DNA from: Cytophagales bacterium
GTDB lineage: Bacteria; Bacteroidota; Bacteroidia; Cytophagales; Cyclobacteriaceae
Direction: 5' to 3'
Assembly: GCA_022360055.1 (NCBI GenBank)
Contig: JAKSDO010000029.1
Coordinates: 1-50,713 of the forward strand
Length of the DNA: 50,713 nt
Part shown: positions 18,401 to 28,153 of the stretch, piece by piece
Layout: every line of letters starts with the position of its first letter
Position numbering within the stretch: position 1 is the first letter of the stretch
The notes under the pieces: model-generated
Seen by the model: only the letters and a program-made list of their open reading frames with translations
What the model was told of the DNA's origin: nothing
Databases searched by the model: none
Translations under genes and position numbers: made by a program

Positions 18401-20980
18401 CCTGGGCAGCGCCCCCCAGCGATTTCCCTCCGGCACTTTTATACCGGCAAAACTATTGTACGGTACATATTGGATCGCCGTATTGTCAATGCTAAAATCT
18501 CCGCCTTCCTCGAAAACCTTACCTTTAAAAACAGCCTTCATCATGCCCGGGGCTTCGTCCGTCGTTTGCAGCCTGAACGGTATCCGGGCAATTCCCTGTT
18601 CGTCTAACCTTCCTTCGAAGACGGGTTCGTTCTCCGGCCTGAATTCCTTGGACGGATCGTCAAAAGTGACGTCTTCATAGCCTTTGAAAGAGGTCTTCGT
18701 CGGAACGAGCAGCACCTCATAACTCGCTTTCAGGTTCTTTGCCACCGCTCCGTGCAGCCACCTGACCTTCAGATTTCCATATTGCGTGCCCTGATCTGCG
18801 TACAGCTTGTCTTCGTCAAACTTCAGTTCCACCTTCAGTCTGTTGGGCTTAACCGTTTCAATTTTGACCTGCTTTGTGAATGCGGCTCCGCCAACTTTCA
18901 CTTTTGCGAGCCAGTTTCCGGTGAGCGCATCTTCGGGCGTTTGAAGGTGAAATGTGTACAGGCCTTTTGATGCGCCGGATTGAACGGAGCGGCTGTGCAA
19001 TTGCCCCAGGGGATTGAATAATTCCAGAATTACAGGCTGCGCTTCCGGCAACCGGTTTTGGGCATCCTCCAGGAGGAACGACAGGTGAAGCGTATCGGAT
19101 GGTCGCCACACGCCCCTTTCCCCATAAATAAATCCTTTGATTCCCTTTTGAACGGTATGTCCCGAAACATTGAAATTGCTCAAGGAAAGCGATGATTCTT
19201 CATCCAGTTTCAGGTATCCGAACTGACTATTCTTTTTGGCGATCAGGGCATAAGGCTTGCGTTTTACTTCAATTTCCAGCTTGCCATCGCCATCCGTAAT
19301 ACCCGAGGTGATGAGTTGCTGTTGATAATCGTAAACATCGATTTGCGCGCCCTGCATGGGCAGGGCCGAGATCAGGTTTGTTGTAAACACATGCAGGTTC
19401 CCCTTTTCGGCCTTTTTCGCCAGAATACCGATATCCGAGGCGAAGATTATTTTCCGGGCATTGCCCCTTCTTCGAGCATAATAGGATTCATGACAGGGAT
19501 TGTCGCGTTGCTCCCAATCGTAATAATAGTAATAATCATCGTCGTATCCGCTCCAATCCAGCTCCTCTTCCCGGTCCTGTTCCGGGAACGTTTCCTCCAT
19601 CCCATCCTGCTCTGCACTGCAAAAATACAGGCTGTGCGATTTCCTGAAATCCAGCCTGACCTGGTAAAATGCGCCGGGTTCCACATCCACATATTCGGCG
19701 AGGTCAATACTAAACCTGTTCCATTCGCTCAGGTTGGTTGCTCCCATCATCGCCAATGGAATGGTTTTCCTGACAATCGGCCGGCCCACGCGCTGCAACT
19801 GGTAGCTTCCCCCGGGATCATTTACCTGCAAGTATTGCAATACGTTATTCTCGAAAATTCTAATAATTGTTAAATCGACCGCGCTGAGGCTTACGGCTTC
19901 AAAAGGAACGATCAAACCTTCGGAACTTGGCATGATCACCCCCTTGTTGGCCGTGATCTTAACTTCGGGTTTGTTCTGAGAAAATTGCAAATCCGTTTCA
20001 AAATCATCTTTCAGGGCATATCCGGCGGTGTTCTTGATCGATCTGTCGACGGTCAACGTCACCTTTCCTGCAAGTTTGCCCGTGGCGTACACTTTTAACT
20101 CGTTAAGGTTTGTCACCACCCTAGGAGCCGTGCCCATCGACATGGTGACCAGGCCCCTCAAATTCTGGCGGGGATCGATCGGATCGGAAAATTTCACCGA
20201 TATATACTTATCTCCGGTTTGGATAATGTTTACCGATGTTACTTTAAATTCATCGAGCGCAGGTATAGCATATTCCTTTTTACCGGACATGTCCGCGCCG
20301 ATTGCATCTCCGTTCCAGGAGACCGTCACGTTATGTTCATTTTCGCCCCTGGCGATATTTTCGATCACAAATCCATACAGATTCCGGCCCAAACCATATT
20401 CATAAGTTATTTTCATGGCCTTGCCGGCCTGCTCCGCTCTGAGCAATTGACCGGCCTGTTCGCGGGTGATCTGGTCGGCCGTCTGAATTTTCCCGGTCAG
20501 CTTTACACGCTTCAGGTCATTTGCGTCATAGACCGAAATCCCGTCGAATTTGATGTGGAACGATTGCGGGATACATTCGAATGTAAACTTGAACCTGCTG
20601 CGGTCTGTCGGCACTTCCACCAGTTTGTCGATAAGAAAAACGGTTTTGTATCGCTGTCCGTTTGCAAGCTCGGTCGCAGGTTTGAAAACAATTGTCCGGT
20701 GGTCTTCCCATACGGTTTTGCCCTTCAGGGCCGGTTCGAACGAAAATAGCTTTTCCCCGATTTCCTTTCCCGGCTCGGCAGTTTGTACCGGCTTGGTCAG
20801 CTTGACGGTTATTTCCGACTTCTTTGATACGTATCCGGCCGTATGCACCGAGACATATTCTGCAAACAGCGTTTTCGGACTGCTAAACGTATCTTTTTCT
20901 TTTTTTTCACCTTCCCTGCACGAAAAAGTCAACAGAAAAGCGAGCAAGTAAATACCAAAAAATGAGTGGTTGAATTTCAT
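15470..20980 (-). CDS. Bacterial alpha-2-macroglobulin (YfhM type)
   Basis: This very large exported lipoprotein (1836 residues, signal ending at Cys21) traps proteases in the periplasm. The thioester motif is intact: CIEQ at 1390-1393 within GCIEQTTSS, where Cys and Gln form the reactive bond. The N-terminal third has MG-type beta domains and the region after the thioester has the alpha/alpha toroid (YWPGNSQPNLWGTNYAGHFL). A low-complexity acidic Asp/Tyr patch lies near residues 475-490, probably an exposed loop. The family usually has 1500-1900 residues. Its neighbour downstream is pbpC, the expected partner: the trap would protect the wall while PBP1C repairs it. Confidence 0.93.
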   Translation of the reverse strand: MKFNHSFFGIYLLAFLLTFSCREGEKKEKDTFSSPKTLFAEYVSVHTAGYVSKKSEITVKLTKPVQTAEPGKEIGEKLFSFEPALKGKTVWEDHRTIVFKPATELANGQRYKTVFLIDKLVEVPTDRSRFKFTFECIPQSFHIKFDGISVYDANDLKRVKLTGKIQTADQITREQAGQLLRAEQAGKAMKITYEYGLGRNLYGFVIENIARGENEHNVTVSWNGDAIGADMSGKKEYAIPALDEFKVTSVNIIQTGDKYISVKFSDPIDPRQNLRGLVTMSMGTAPRVVTNLNELKVYATGKLAGKVTLTVDRSIKNTAGYALKDDFETDLQFSQNKPEVKITANKGVIMPSSEGLIVPFEAVSLSAVDLTIIRIFENNVLQYLQVNDPGGSYQLQRVGRPIVRKTIPLAMMGATNLSEWNRFSIDLAEYVDVEPGAFYQVRLDFRKSHSLYFCSAEQDGMEETFPEQDREEELDWSGYDDDYYYYYDWEQRDNPCHESYYARRRGNARKIIFASDIGILAKKAEKGNLHVFTTNLISALPMQGAQIDVYDYQQQLITSGITDGDGKLEIEVKRKPYALIAKKNSQFGYLKLDEESSLSLSNFNVSGHTVQKGIKGFIYGERGVWRPSDTLHLSFLLEDAQNRLPEAQPVILELFNPLGQLHSRSVQSGASKGLYTFHLQTPEDALTGNWLAKVKVGGAAFTKQVKIETVKPNRLKVELKFDEDKLYADQGTQYGNLKVRWLHGAVAKNLKASYEVLLVPTKTSFKGYEDVTFDDPSKEFRPENEPVFEGRLDEQGIARIPFRLQTTDEAPGMMKAVFKGKVFEEGGDFSIDNTAIQYVPYNSFAGIKVPEGNRWGALPRDKSHHVRIVSLDSRGNPVDRKLEVGLYRMQWRWWWDNSWENRSNYTSSYYSDHIKTTEVRTENGEGTYVLNVERWGRYLIRVKDPVSGHAAGKIVYMSWTGNDKIGALGGVTMLDFNVERESLKVGEFVRLNIPSSEGGRALISLETGSRVLQTFWVDTETENTTVEFEATPDMAPNVYAHVTMLQPHAQTGNDLPIRMYGVQSVEVADPETQLKPVISMPDELRSEQSFSLEVSEAHKRPMTYTIAIVEDGLLDLTKFQTPEPWKSFYAREALGIKTWDIFDDVMGAYGGELEKLMAVGGDDEVGAPEADKANRFKPVVLFKGPFHVKAGERKAHKFQLPQYIGSVRAMVVAGYDGAYGSSEKTVPVKQPLMILATLPRVAGPSEQIALPVNVFAMDEHIRDVKLSVETSGRLEIAGASSKTITFSEPGDRMAYFDLKATPALGLGKVRMKAISGSFEANYDVELQVRASNPEMSQVEEKVLAGGNTWDLKYNPLGLIGTNEGMIEISSLPPLNLEQRMKYLIRYPHGCIEQTTSSVFAQLYLDELVDVDEKRSGEIQRNINAAIERLRSFQLADGGFSYWPGNSQPNLWGTNYAGHFLVEAKKQGYHVPEDIMSKWVAYQQEQANNWNAILYRDNHTQAYRLYTLAISGSPSLGAMNRLKGRADISPVSKWMLASAYAIAGYEDAALGIIEGLTTDVKEYRELGGTYGSTQRDQAMILETLTRLNRPTDAFEMIKKIADKMGNTNHWMSTQTTAYCLIGIAEFAKNVPPGDGVNVGVNIAGNAFRVDGDRYLNQVTLIEPDDKSEIRVENNGDNPLFIRLIRTGVPLEGTEEVSEANIKMEVAYKDMQGSRIHIDELKQGTDFIAEVTITNPGLRGDYEELAITQIFPSGWEILNNRLDDTDQYQEGYKPEYLDIRDDRVLTYFDLSKNTKATFRVFLNASYRGEYYMPAVSVEAMYDNSIASNTKGKWVKVVK

Positions 20981-21156
20981 AAGATTAAATGTTAAAAAAC
21001 TTTAGCAGCAAGTAAAGCACTTTTGGGCAAATAACCATGTGAGAAATATGAAGTTTACGTGTAATTTACCCGGTGTAAGGGTTTGGGGATTTAAGTCGTT
21101 ATTTTAGCGGAATCCATTTATCGGGCAATTACGTATAACTATTTAAATCGGCAATC

Positions 21157-22119
21157 ATGTTGAAAAAAATCCTTTACTCCGCCGGGCTCTTTCTTCTGAT
21201 TTTATTTCTGTTAATTCTTATAAATCAGCTCGTCTCGTTCTACAACAATTTATATACGGTGCATCCGCTTCTTGCAATTGTAGGGACGGCATTTCTGGGG
21301 GTTGTATTGTTGGCTTTGGCGATTTCTCCATTTGTACTGCTGGTAAAACTTCCGGCTCCGTTGCCTTTTCCGGACAGCGATACCGATCTGGATAAATATC
21401 TGGTTGAATTTAAAAAAAGGCTTGCCAAACATCCGGTATGCCGCGAACACAGACTTGATCCTCACGATGCGGAGGGCCTAAGGATTATCGATGAGAAACT
21501 GAAGGAAAAGGCCGATAAGATCATTTTTGAATCCGCGTCGGCCGTCTTTATTTCTACGGCGATATCCCAGAATGGAAAGCTCGACGCATTTACGGTCCTG
21601 GCAGCCCAGGCCCGCTTAATATGGAAGGTTTCACACGTTTACTGGCAACGGCCGTCGCTGCGTAATCTTCAGCAGCTTTATACAAATGTCGCCATCAACG
21701 CTATGGCCGCCAGCGGCATCGAACAAATTGATCTGTCGCAACAAATTCAGCCGATCGTAAACGCCATGCTAAAAAGTCCGGGAAAGCATATTCCGGTAGT
21801 AGGAAATGCCACACATATCATAACGGAGTCTATTCTGGAAGGAACGGTCAATGCCTTTTTGACCTTGCGGGTCGGTGTGCTCACTAAGAACTACTGCTTC
21901 CCCGAAGTCAGGACGATCAATGATATTAAGTCAAATTCTTTTATTGAAGCTTCCGGCTTATTAAAAACCCTGGTTGTAAAATCTTCGGCAAAAGTTGTTG
22001 AAGGAATATTGAAGGCGGGCAAAAATGCGGGAATTCAAACATTTAAAACGGGCTACGACGCTGTTTTAAAAGGAGTAAAAACAGCAAAACACGGGCTAAC
22101 CGGCCTTTTTTCCAAATAA
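21157..22119 (+). CDS. DUF697-like membrane protein
   Basis: This 320-residue protein has two N-terminal hydrophobic segments (about 5-25 and 38-65) followed by a mostly helical soluble domain. The stretch about 140-235 (DAFTVLAAQARLIWKVSHVYWQ onward, rich in Ala, Leu and Gln) matches the DUF697 pattern. The remaining C-terminal part is basic and helical. No enzymatic motif is visible and the function of the family is unknown. It is divergent from the alpha-2-macroglobulin gene and convergent with the TPR gene, so it is a single-gene unit. Confidence 0.7.
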   Translation: MLKKILYSAGLFLLILFLLILINQLVSFYNNLYTVHPLLAIVGTAFLGVVLLALAISPFVLLVKLPAPLPFPDSDTDLDKYLVEFKKRLAKHPVCREHRLDPHDAEGLRIIDEKLKEKADKIIFESASAVFISTAISQNGKLDAFTVLAAQARLIWKVSHVYWQRPSLRNLQQLYTNVAINAMAASGIEQIDLSQQIQPIVNAMLKSPGKHIPVVGNATHIITESILEGTVNAFLTLRVGVLTKNYCFPEVRTINDIKSNSFIEASGLLKTLVVKSSAKVVEGILKAGKNAGIQTFKTGYDAVLKGVKTAKHGLTGLFSK

Positions 22120-22134
22120 GAAATTCCGGATAAT

Positions 22135-22221
22135 AAAAAAGAGACTGTCTCAAAAGTGCTCCGTTTGCGCGGGGCGGGAACAAAATGTCCTGCTTTGACC
22201 TATTGAGACGGCCTCTTTTTT
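22135..22221. terminator. Long imperfect inverted repeat, bidirectional terminator or MITE remnant
   Basis: The arms AAAAAAGAGACTGTCTCAA (22135-22153) and TTGAGACGGCCTCTTTTTT (22203-22221) pair at 17 of 19 positions, with one further G-T wobble. They are separated by 49 GC-rich bases. A-run on one side and T-run on the other give a terminator shape on both strands, fitting its place between convergent stop codons. The long loop and the long arms also resemble a miniature inverted-repeat element. Confidence 0.6.
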
Positions 22222-22240
22222 GACGGGGAAATCAGTAGTT

Positions 22241-23437
22241 CTACTGACCCGAAAGCGCTTTTATTTTACCATCCAAAGCTTCTGCTTTATCGTTCATGTG
22301 CAGCCTCAGATATACGCCTTGCAACGTTTCAAGAAGTTGAACATCTTCATCCGGCTTGATTTCAACGGCTTTTTCAAAATATGGGAGCGCTTCCTTAAAA
22401 TGAACGGCGGCCTTTTCCATATATGCGGATTCCTGCTTTCGGTACTCCTCTAACGAAAGATTGTTCAGTTCGCTTAATACCGATCGTGCTTTTTCGTAAT
22501 ATACCACCGCCAAATTATAGTTGGCCTCATAGTATTCGGGATTTAGCTCAACGGCCTTACTGTAGTTTTCGATGGATTTATCGGGATCTTTCTGAACATC
22601 GTACAAATAACCGAGAAAATAATAGTACAGAGAATTTGTTGGCTCCGCTGCAATCGCCCCTTCCAATTCGGACTTTGCCTCGTCAACGCGTTCCATAATT
22701 ATGAGTGATGTAATCTTTTCCTGCGTCAGCTCCTTATTACTGGGAAATTTTTCCAAACCTTGATTTACGACCTTCAGCACACGCTCCATATCCTCTTTTT
22801 CGGTTCTGTACAGATAAATCATGGTTTTATACGTATCGAGATTCGCATCGCCGTTGTCCACAAGTTGCTGAAATGCGCCCAGGGCTTCATCATACATTTC
22901 AGCTTGTTGCGCCGATACGCCCCCGTATAATAACGCGGTTGTATCACCCGGGGAGACCACCAGGGCGGTCATAAAATCGTTGTAGGCTCCTTTGAAGTCG
23001 TTATCATTATATTTTTCCGCGCCTTCGTTCACGATCATTCCATAAAGCTGACTTACTTCCTGATCGGTAAAGATCACATACGTAGAAGTTTGCTTTTCCA
23101 TTTCTTTCACCTTGCTGAAAGCTTCCATGGCAGTTTCTAGCGCCTCCTCCTTTGGAGCCAGATCTTTGAAATCGGTGCTGTCATCAAGATAGATGGCTTT
23201 ATAAATTCTACCTCGTGTGTACCAGTTTTTTGCAGAACCGGTAACTTTTCCTTTAGCATTTACTTCAAAAGCTTTGTCCACTTCTGCTTTAGCGATATCA
23301 AGTTTATTTTGGTTAAACGCCGTTTCGGCTTTGGAAACCTTTCCCTTTGGCGTATACTGGCCATAGGCAAAAGTACCAATACCAAGAGTTATTAGGGCAA
23401 AAATTAACTTTTTCATTTGTATAAAAATTGAGTTCAA
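22241..23437 (-). CDS. Exported tetratricopeptide repeat protein
   Basis: This 398-residue protein starts with a signal peptide (MKKLIFALITLGIGTFAYGQ from residue 8, which may be the true start at 23416). The rest is a series of TPR helices, clear at about 140-360 (for example SIENYSKAVELNPEYYEANYNLAVVYYEKA). It should serve as a periplasmic protein-interaction scaffold. It lies 41 bases downstream of gyrA on the same strand and is probably co-transcribed, an arrangement I recall from other Bacteroidota. No enzymatic domain is visible. Confidence 0.85.
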   Translation of the reverse strand: MNSIFIQMKKLIFALITLGIGTFAYGQYTPKGKVSKAETAFNQNKLDIAKAEVDKAFEVNAKGKVTGSAKNWYTRGRIYKAIYLDDSTDFKDLAPKEEALETAMEAFSKVKEMEKQTSTYVIFTDQEVSQLYGMIVNEGAEKYNDNDFKGAYNDFMTALVVSPGDTTALLYGGVSAQQAEMYDEALGAFQQLVDNGDANLDTYKTMIYLYRTEKEDMERVLKVVNQGLEKFPSNKELTQEKITSLIIMERVDEAKSELEGAIAAEPTNSLYYYFLGYLYDVQKDPDKSIENYSKAVELNPEYYEANYNLAVVYYEKARSVLSELNNLSLEEYRKQESAYMEKAAVHFKEALPYFEKAVEIKPDEDVQLLETLQGVYLRLHMNDKAEALDGKIKALSGQ

Positions 23438-23478
23438 AAATCCTTTTCCTATTTTACAGAGGGTAAAATTAATAAATA

Positions 23479-26007
23479 TTACCCTTCGGATTCATCAGTT
23501 TGTTCGTCTTTTTTGCCGGATTCCCCGGATTCAGTTTCATTATTTTCACCGGAATCCTCAATTTTATGAATCACCTCAACAGAAGAAATCTCATCATTAT
23601 CATTCAGTCGTATCAGTTTCACTCCCTGGGTCGCTCTTCCCATTACCCTGAGATCCTTTACTTCCATTCGTATGGTAATTCCGGACTTATTGATAATCAT
23701 GAGGTCATCCGAATCGAGTACTTCCTTTATTGCGACGAGGTGACCGGTCTTATCCGTAATGTTCATGGTCTTGACTCCCTTCCCTCCGCGATTGGTAATC
23801 CGGTATTCCGAAACCTTGGAGCGTTTCCCAAATCCTTTTTGGGAGACGACAAGCAGATCGGCATCATCGCGCTCAATACAAACCATACCGATTACCTTGT
23901 CATCCGTGGTCTCATCGATATAAATACCTTTTACACCTGCCGCCGTCCGGCCCATGGCCCGCACGAGGGATTCGTGAAAGTGAATTGCCCGGCCGGATTC
24001 GACCGCAATTACGATATGATTGTTCCCGTTCGTCAATTTAACTTGCAACAAACGGTCTCCTTCATTAATCGTTATCGCATTTATACCATTTTGCCTTGGA
24101 CGCGAATAAGCTTCCAGCGATGTCTTCTTAATCGTACCTTTTTCGGTACACATAACAATATAATTGTTGTTGATGTAGTCCTCGTCCTGCAAGCTCTTTA
24201 CATTGATTACGGCTCTTACGGAATCCCCGGATTCGATGCTGATCAGATTTTGAAGGGCCCGTCCTTTGGATGTTTTACCGCCCTCGGGAACTTCATAGAC
24301 CTTTTTCCAATACACTTTGCCGTAGTTCGTAAAAATCAATAACGGATTGTGTGTATTTGCAACAAACAAATGATCCGTGAAATCATCGTCTTTGGATACC
24401 GCACCTCTGCTGCCAACGCCTCCCCGGCCCTGTATCCGGTATTCGGCCAGCGGCGTCCTTTTTATGTATCCCTGGTGAGAGATGGTAATTACCATTTCCT
24501 CGTCGGGGATAATATCTTCAATATTAATATCGTCGGCGCTGTGAACGATCTCCGTGCGCCGTTCGTCTCCGTACCGCTCTTTGATCAGGCTCAACTCATC
24601 CTTTATGATGCCCATTCTAAGCCCCTCTTTTTCAAGAATTTCTTTGAGCTTTTCGATGAGCTCGAGAATCTCGGCATATTCCTTTTCTATCTTTTCTCTT
24701 TCAAGTCCGGTCAATCGCTGAAGCCTCATATCCAGGATCGCTCTGGCCTGAATCTCGGTCAGTTCGAATTTGTTTATCAACCCGTCCCGGGCATCGTCGG
24801 GATCCTTGGAATTGCGTATCAACGAGATCACTTCATCGAGGTTGTCCAGGGCGATCAGGTAGCCTTTAAGAATATGCGCTCTTTTTTCAGCTTCCTTCAG
24901 CTCAAATTCCGTCCTCCTCACCACAACATCGTGCCGGTGATCGACAAAATGCCTGATCAGGTCCTTTAAGTTAAGCGTATGCGGACGCCCCTTGACCAGG
25001 GCAACATTATTTACGCCGAATGAGGACTGTAGCTGGGTATATTTAAATAGATTGTTTAATACGATATTTGGAATAGCATCTTTCTTGAGATCATAAACGA
25101 CCCGTAATCCGTGACGGTCCGATTCGTCCCGAATGTCGGAAATGCCTTCAATCTTCTTTTCATTGATCAGGGCAGCCGTTTTTTCGATCATCGATGCCTT
25201 GTTTACCATGTATGGAATCTCGGTAACTATGATCTGTTCCTTTCCGGTCCTGGTTTGATCGAAATGGGCCTTTGCGCGGATCACCACTCTGCCCCTTCCC
25301 GTTTCGAACGCATTAATTACGCCCTGATACCCATAAATGATCCCTCCGGTAGGAAAATCAGGGGCGGTAATATATTTCATCAATTCCTTGACATCGATGT
25401 CGTTATTATCGATATACGCATGGATCCCATTCACGATTTCATTTAAATTGTGCGGAGGCATATTTGTGGCCATACCGACGGCAATACCCGATGCGCCGTT
25501 CAGCATCAGGTTTGGTAGCGCAGACGGCAGAACCGTAGGTTCGTTGAGCGAATCATCAAAATTGGGTTGAAAATCAACCGTATCCTTGTTTATGTCATTG
25601 AGCATTTCCTCGGATATTCTTTTGAGCCGCGCTTCCGTGTACCGCATTGCGGCCGGAGAGTCGCCGTCGATCGAACCGAAGTTGCCCTGCCCGTCTACCA
25701 GAGGATATCTTAAAGACCATTCCTGCGCCATTCTTACCATGGTATCATAAACAGAGGAATCGCCGTGAGGGTGATATTTACCAAGCACCTCCCCTACGAT
25801 CCTTGCGGATTTCTTATAAGGCCTGTTATAACTGACACCCAATTCCAGCATCCCGTACAATACCCTTCGATGAACCGGCTTGAGGCCGTCTCTGACGTCC
25901 GGAAGGGCCCTGGAAATAATTACCGACATCGAATAGTCGATGTAGGCCCCCCTCATTTCATCTTCAATATTTATAGGAATTATATTTTCTCCCGATCCTT
26001 CTATCAT
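23479..26007 (-). CDS. gyrA: DNA gyrase subunit A
   Basis: This 842-residue type IIA topoisomerase subunit breaks and rejoins DNA to introduce negative supercoils together with GyrB. The catalytic tyrosine is Tyr123 in MRYTEARL. The quinolone-determining region reads [11 protein letters not shown] with Ser84, Ser85 and Asp88, so no classical resistance substitution is present. The C-terminal beta-pinwheel contains a GyrA-box-like NRGGKG in place of the usual QRRGGKG. The tail is strongly acidic, rich in Glu, Ser and Asp. Length and start ([18 protein letters not shown]) are normal. It is followed by a TPR gene. Confidence 0.97.
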   Translation of the reverse strand: MIEGSGENIIPINIEDEMRGAYIDYSMSVIISRALPDVRDGLKPVHRRVLYGMLELGVSYNRPYKKSARIVGEVLGKYHPHGDSSVYDTMVRMAQEWSLRYPLVDGQGNFGSIDGDSPAAMRYTEARLKRISEEMLNDINKDTVDFQPNFDDSLNEPTVLPSALPNLMLNGASGIAVGMATNMPPHNLNEIVNGIHAYIDNNDIDVKELMKYITAPDFPTGGIIYGYQGVINAFETGRGRVVIRAKAHFDQTRTGKEQIIVTEIPYMVNKASMIEKTAALINEKKIEGISDIRDESDRHGLRVVYDLKKDAIPNIVLNNLFKYTQLQSSFGVNNVALVKGRPHTLNLKDLIRHFVDHRHDVVVRRTEFELKEAEKRAHILKGYLIALDNLDEVISLIRNSKDPDDARDGLINKFELTEIQARAILDMRLQRLTGLEREKIEKEYAEILELIEKLKEILEKEGLRMGIIKDELSLIKERYGDERRTEIVHSADDINIEDIIPDEEMVITISHQGYIKRTPLAEYRIQGRGGVGSRGAVSKDDDFTDHLFVANTHNPLLIFTNYGKVYWKKVYEVPEGGKTSKGRALQNLISIESGDSVRAVINVKSLQDEDYINNNYIVMCTEKGTIKKTSLEAYSRPRQNGINAITINEGDRLLQVKLTNGNNHIVIAVESGRAIHFHESLVRAMGRTAAGVKGIYIDETTDDKVIGMVCIERDDADLLVVSQKGFGKRSKVSEYRITNRGGKGVKTMNITDKTGHLVAIKEVLDSDDLMIINKSGITIRMEVKDLRVMGRATQGVKLIRLNDNDEISSVEVIHKIEDSGENNETESGESGKKDEQTDESEG

Positions 26008-26095
26008 AGATATGTTTTCAGCTCCTAAAAATTCGGCGCAAGTTAACTAAAAATTATGATACAATGATGCTAAGAATCAATTTTCGGGCCAGAAA

Positions 26096-26103
26096 CAAAA
26101 CTA
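26096..26103 (-). promoter_or_regulatory. Candidate -7 element for gyrA
   Basis: On the minus strand this reads TAGTTTTG, which fits TAnnTTTG, and it lies 89 bases upstream of the gyrA start. A matching -33 element was not found at the expected spacing. Confidence 0.35.
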
Positions 26104-26160
26104 AAAAGCGGACCGACCACCTAACGGTTTGAAAACCAATAAATTAATTCACAATCCACG

Positions 26161-27207
26161 CTAATGTTTGCTTCTCTTTTTCCGCTTATATTGCTCCAAT
26201 TCGCGATACAATTCACCGATTTTCGGGTTTTGCTCTTTGTAGAACGGCTGACCTCTGAATTCGCGGCTTCCATGGACGTGCTTCAATTGTGTCCGGCACG
26301 ATTTTACCGGACATCGCCGGATCTCAGGCAGCTTCATCCGGACACCAAAATTTAAATAAAACGCAGGTTGATTGTGCTGGAAACTGGTCGACTCATTGTT
26401 GGTTCCGGAAAGTGTTACGGAATAATTCTTGATATCAAACGAAGGCCTTACGACAATCCAAAAATATTCGGACAGCTCGTACTCAAACGGCAAACCTATA
26501 TTGAAATAGATCCCGTTCCGCAGGGAAGCCTTATCGTATTGCTTTCCGTATTTAACTTTTCCAATTTGAAAATCGATATTGTAATCCCAGCCTTTTACAT
26601 GATAAACTTTCGCTCCTGCCGTAAAAAAATACCTGAACATAAAAGTGCTGTTAAAATTCGGGATATAGGGATGCGTCCCCTGCTCTTTTGGGTTTAGCTG
26701 CTTTATCCGGTGCATTTCATACACGATGCCCCCTCCGATCCTGAACCGGTCGATATCCAGATGAAGGCTTAGATTTACCGGCAGATTAAAACCGCTTCCT
26801 CCATATCTTATCGATGCACTGTCAACATACAAAATGCGATTTTCCGTATCGGGACCGATCGTTTCGGTGCCTTCGACAATTGCAGGGGCATTTAGCCAAT
26901 CCACGACGCCTGTATACTCCAGGCTTGTGCCGGACAGCGTATATTCACCCAGCATGATCAGTTTTTGAGGGGTCTCCAGCACATCCGAATTCACCTCGTG
27001 GCTGTAAAAAGTTCTGCCGTATCCCAGGGAGGCATTCAATGAAAACTTGTTCAGGAAGGCCCTGATCGGACTGGCTTTTTTTATATTTTCGCCATTCCAA
27101 CCCTGATAAGCGTGCTGGTAAGGATTGAAAGCCTGGCCCGATGCAAGAGCCGAACACAAACTTAACACACCTGTTACAACAATTTGATATATGAGCGATC
27201 TCGTCAA
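26161..27207 (-). CDS. Probable outer-membrane beta-barrel protein
   Basis: This 348-residue protein has a signal peptide (1-25, ending SGQ) and then many alternating aromatic/polar strands, such as NASLGYGRTFYSHEV, FRIGGGIVYEMH and FWIVVRPSFDIKNYSV, as expected for a beta-barrel. The C-terminus is not a typical final strand but a basic, helical tail (KRKKRSKH) preceded by a CPVKSC pair of cysteines. No family is recognised. It lies upstream of gyrA on the same strand with a 153-base gap and is probably separate from it. Confidence 0.6.
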   Translation of the reverse strand: MTRSLIYQIVVTGVLSLCSALASGQAFNPYQHAYQGWNGENIKKASPIRAFLNKFSLNASLGYGRTFYSHEVNSDVLETPQKLIMLGEYTLSGTSLEYTGVVDWLNAPAIVEGTETIGPDTENRILYVDSASIRYGGSGFNLPVNLSLHLDIDRFRIGGGIVYEMHRIKQLNPKEQGTHPYIPNFNSTFMFRYFFTAGAKVYHVKGWDYNIDFQIGKVKYGKQYDKASLRNGIYFNIGLPFEYELSEYFWIVVRPSFDIKNYSVTLSGTNNESTSFQHNQPAFYLNFGVRMKLPEIRRCPVKSCRTQLKHVHGSREFRGQPFYKEQNPKIGELYRELEQYKRKKRSKH

Positions 27208-27458
27208 AATATCAATTTTTTAAACATCAAAATTAAAATCATATTCCGAAAATATAGCTGCAATTATCAAAAATATAGTACAATCCCCCCAAATATTCGT
27301 ATTTAATACCAGAATGGAGTTTAAGCTCTAAATAAAACACGCTTTTTTTGATCTTTGAGTATATCAATCCAAAAAAATATAGGAAACACGTTTACTTTTT
27401 AAATAGTCAATCAATATGAGCTCAGCAAAGAGCGTTATTTGAGTGTTTTTGCAAATCA

Positions 27459-28142
27459 ATGATATATCTACATAAAATCACCAAATCATACGAGGCGGGG
27501 GGTCACTCTTTACAGGTATTGAAAGATGTAAATCTGGAGATCGAGAAGGGCGAACTGGTATCCATCATGGGGTCTTCAGGTTCCGGGAAATCGACGATGC
27601 TCAACATCCTGGGAATACTGGATAAGTACGATTCCGGTACATACAGCCTCAATAATACGTTGATAAAGAACCTTTCCGAGCGAAAAGCTGCTTACTACCG
27701 GAATCAATTTATCGGTTTTGTATTTCAATCCTTCAATTTGCTTTCGTTTAAAAACGCTATGGAAAATGTGGCCCTGCCTCTTTACTATCAAAAGGTAGGC
27801 CGCAAGAAAAGGAATATGAAGGCGCTTGAATACCTGGATATGGTCGGATTAAAAGATTGGGCGCACCACATGCCGTCTGAAATGTCCGGAGGTCAAAAAC
27901 AGCGGGTGGCCATAGCGCGGTCCCTGATTTCCGATCCGAAGGTAATTCTTGCCGACGAACCTACCGGGGCCCTGGACTCCAAAACAACCATGGAAGTGAT
28001 GGATATTTTCAAGGAGGTAAACAGAAAGGGGATTACCGTTGTAATTGTGACGCACGAAAATGAAATCTCCGAGCTTACGGACAGAATGATCTTTCTCAAG
28101 GATGGCCGGATCATACAAAAAGCAATGGCCAATGCATCTTAA
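27459..28142 (+). CDS. ABC transporter ATP-binding protein (MacB/LolD type)
   Basis: This 227-residue ATPase drives the adjacent permeases. Walker A is GSSGSGKST (38-46), the Q-loop Gln90, the signature SGGQKQ (143-148), Walker B VILADEP with Glu167, and the H-loop His199 in VTHE. It has the length and sequence style of the MacB/LolD/FtsE group. It starts a four-gene operon with two permeases and a membrane-fusion adaptor, so it probably powers export of a peptide, lipid or macrolide-like molecule from inner membrane or periplasm. The substrate cannot be read from the sequence. Confidence 0.93.
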   Translation: MIYLHKITKSYEAGGHSLQVLKDVNLEIEKGELVSIMGSSGSGKSTMLNILGILDKYDSGTYSLNNTLIKNLSERKAAYYRNQFIGFVFQSFNLLSFKNAMENVALPLYYQKVGRKKRNMKALEYLDMVGLKDWAHHMPSEMSGGQKQRVAIARSLISDPKVILADEPTGALDSKTTMEVMDIFKEVNRKGITVVIVTHENEISELTDRMIFLKDGRIIQKAMANAS

Positions 28143-28153
28143 CGGTACGATCT

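Noticed and set aside
21082-21107. Promoter-like TTTG and TATTTTAG before the DUF697-like gene
   Set aside because: The second element departs from TAnnTTTG and the spacing of 14 bases is too short.
23500-24969. Long plus-strand ORFs antisense to gyrA
   Set aside because: gyrA is certain on the other strand; these are shadow frames.
23479-26007. Quinolone resistance substitution in GyrA
   Set aside because: Ser84, Ser85 and Asp88 keep the usual sensitive-type residues; no classical change is seen.
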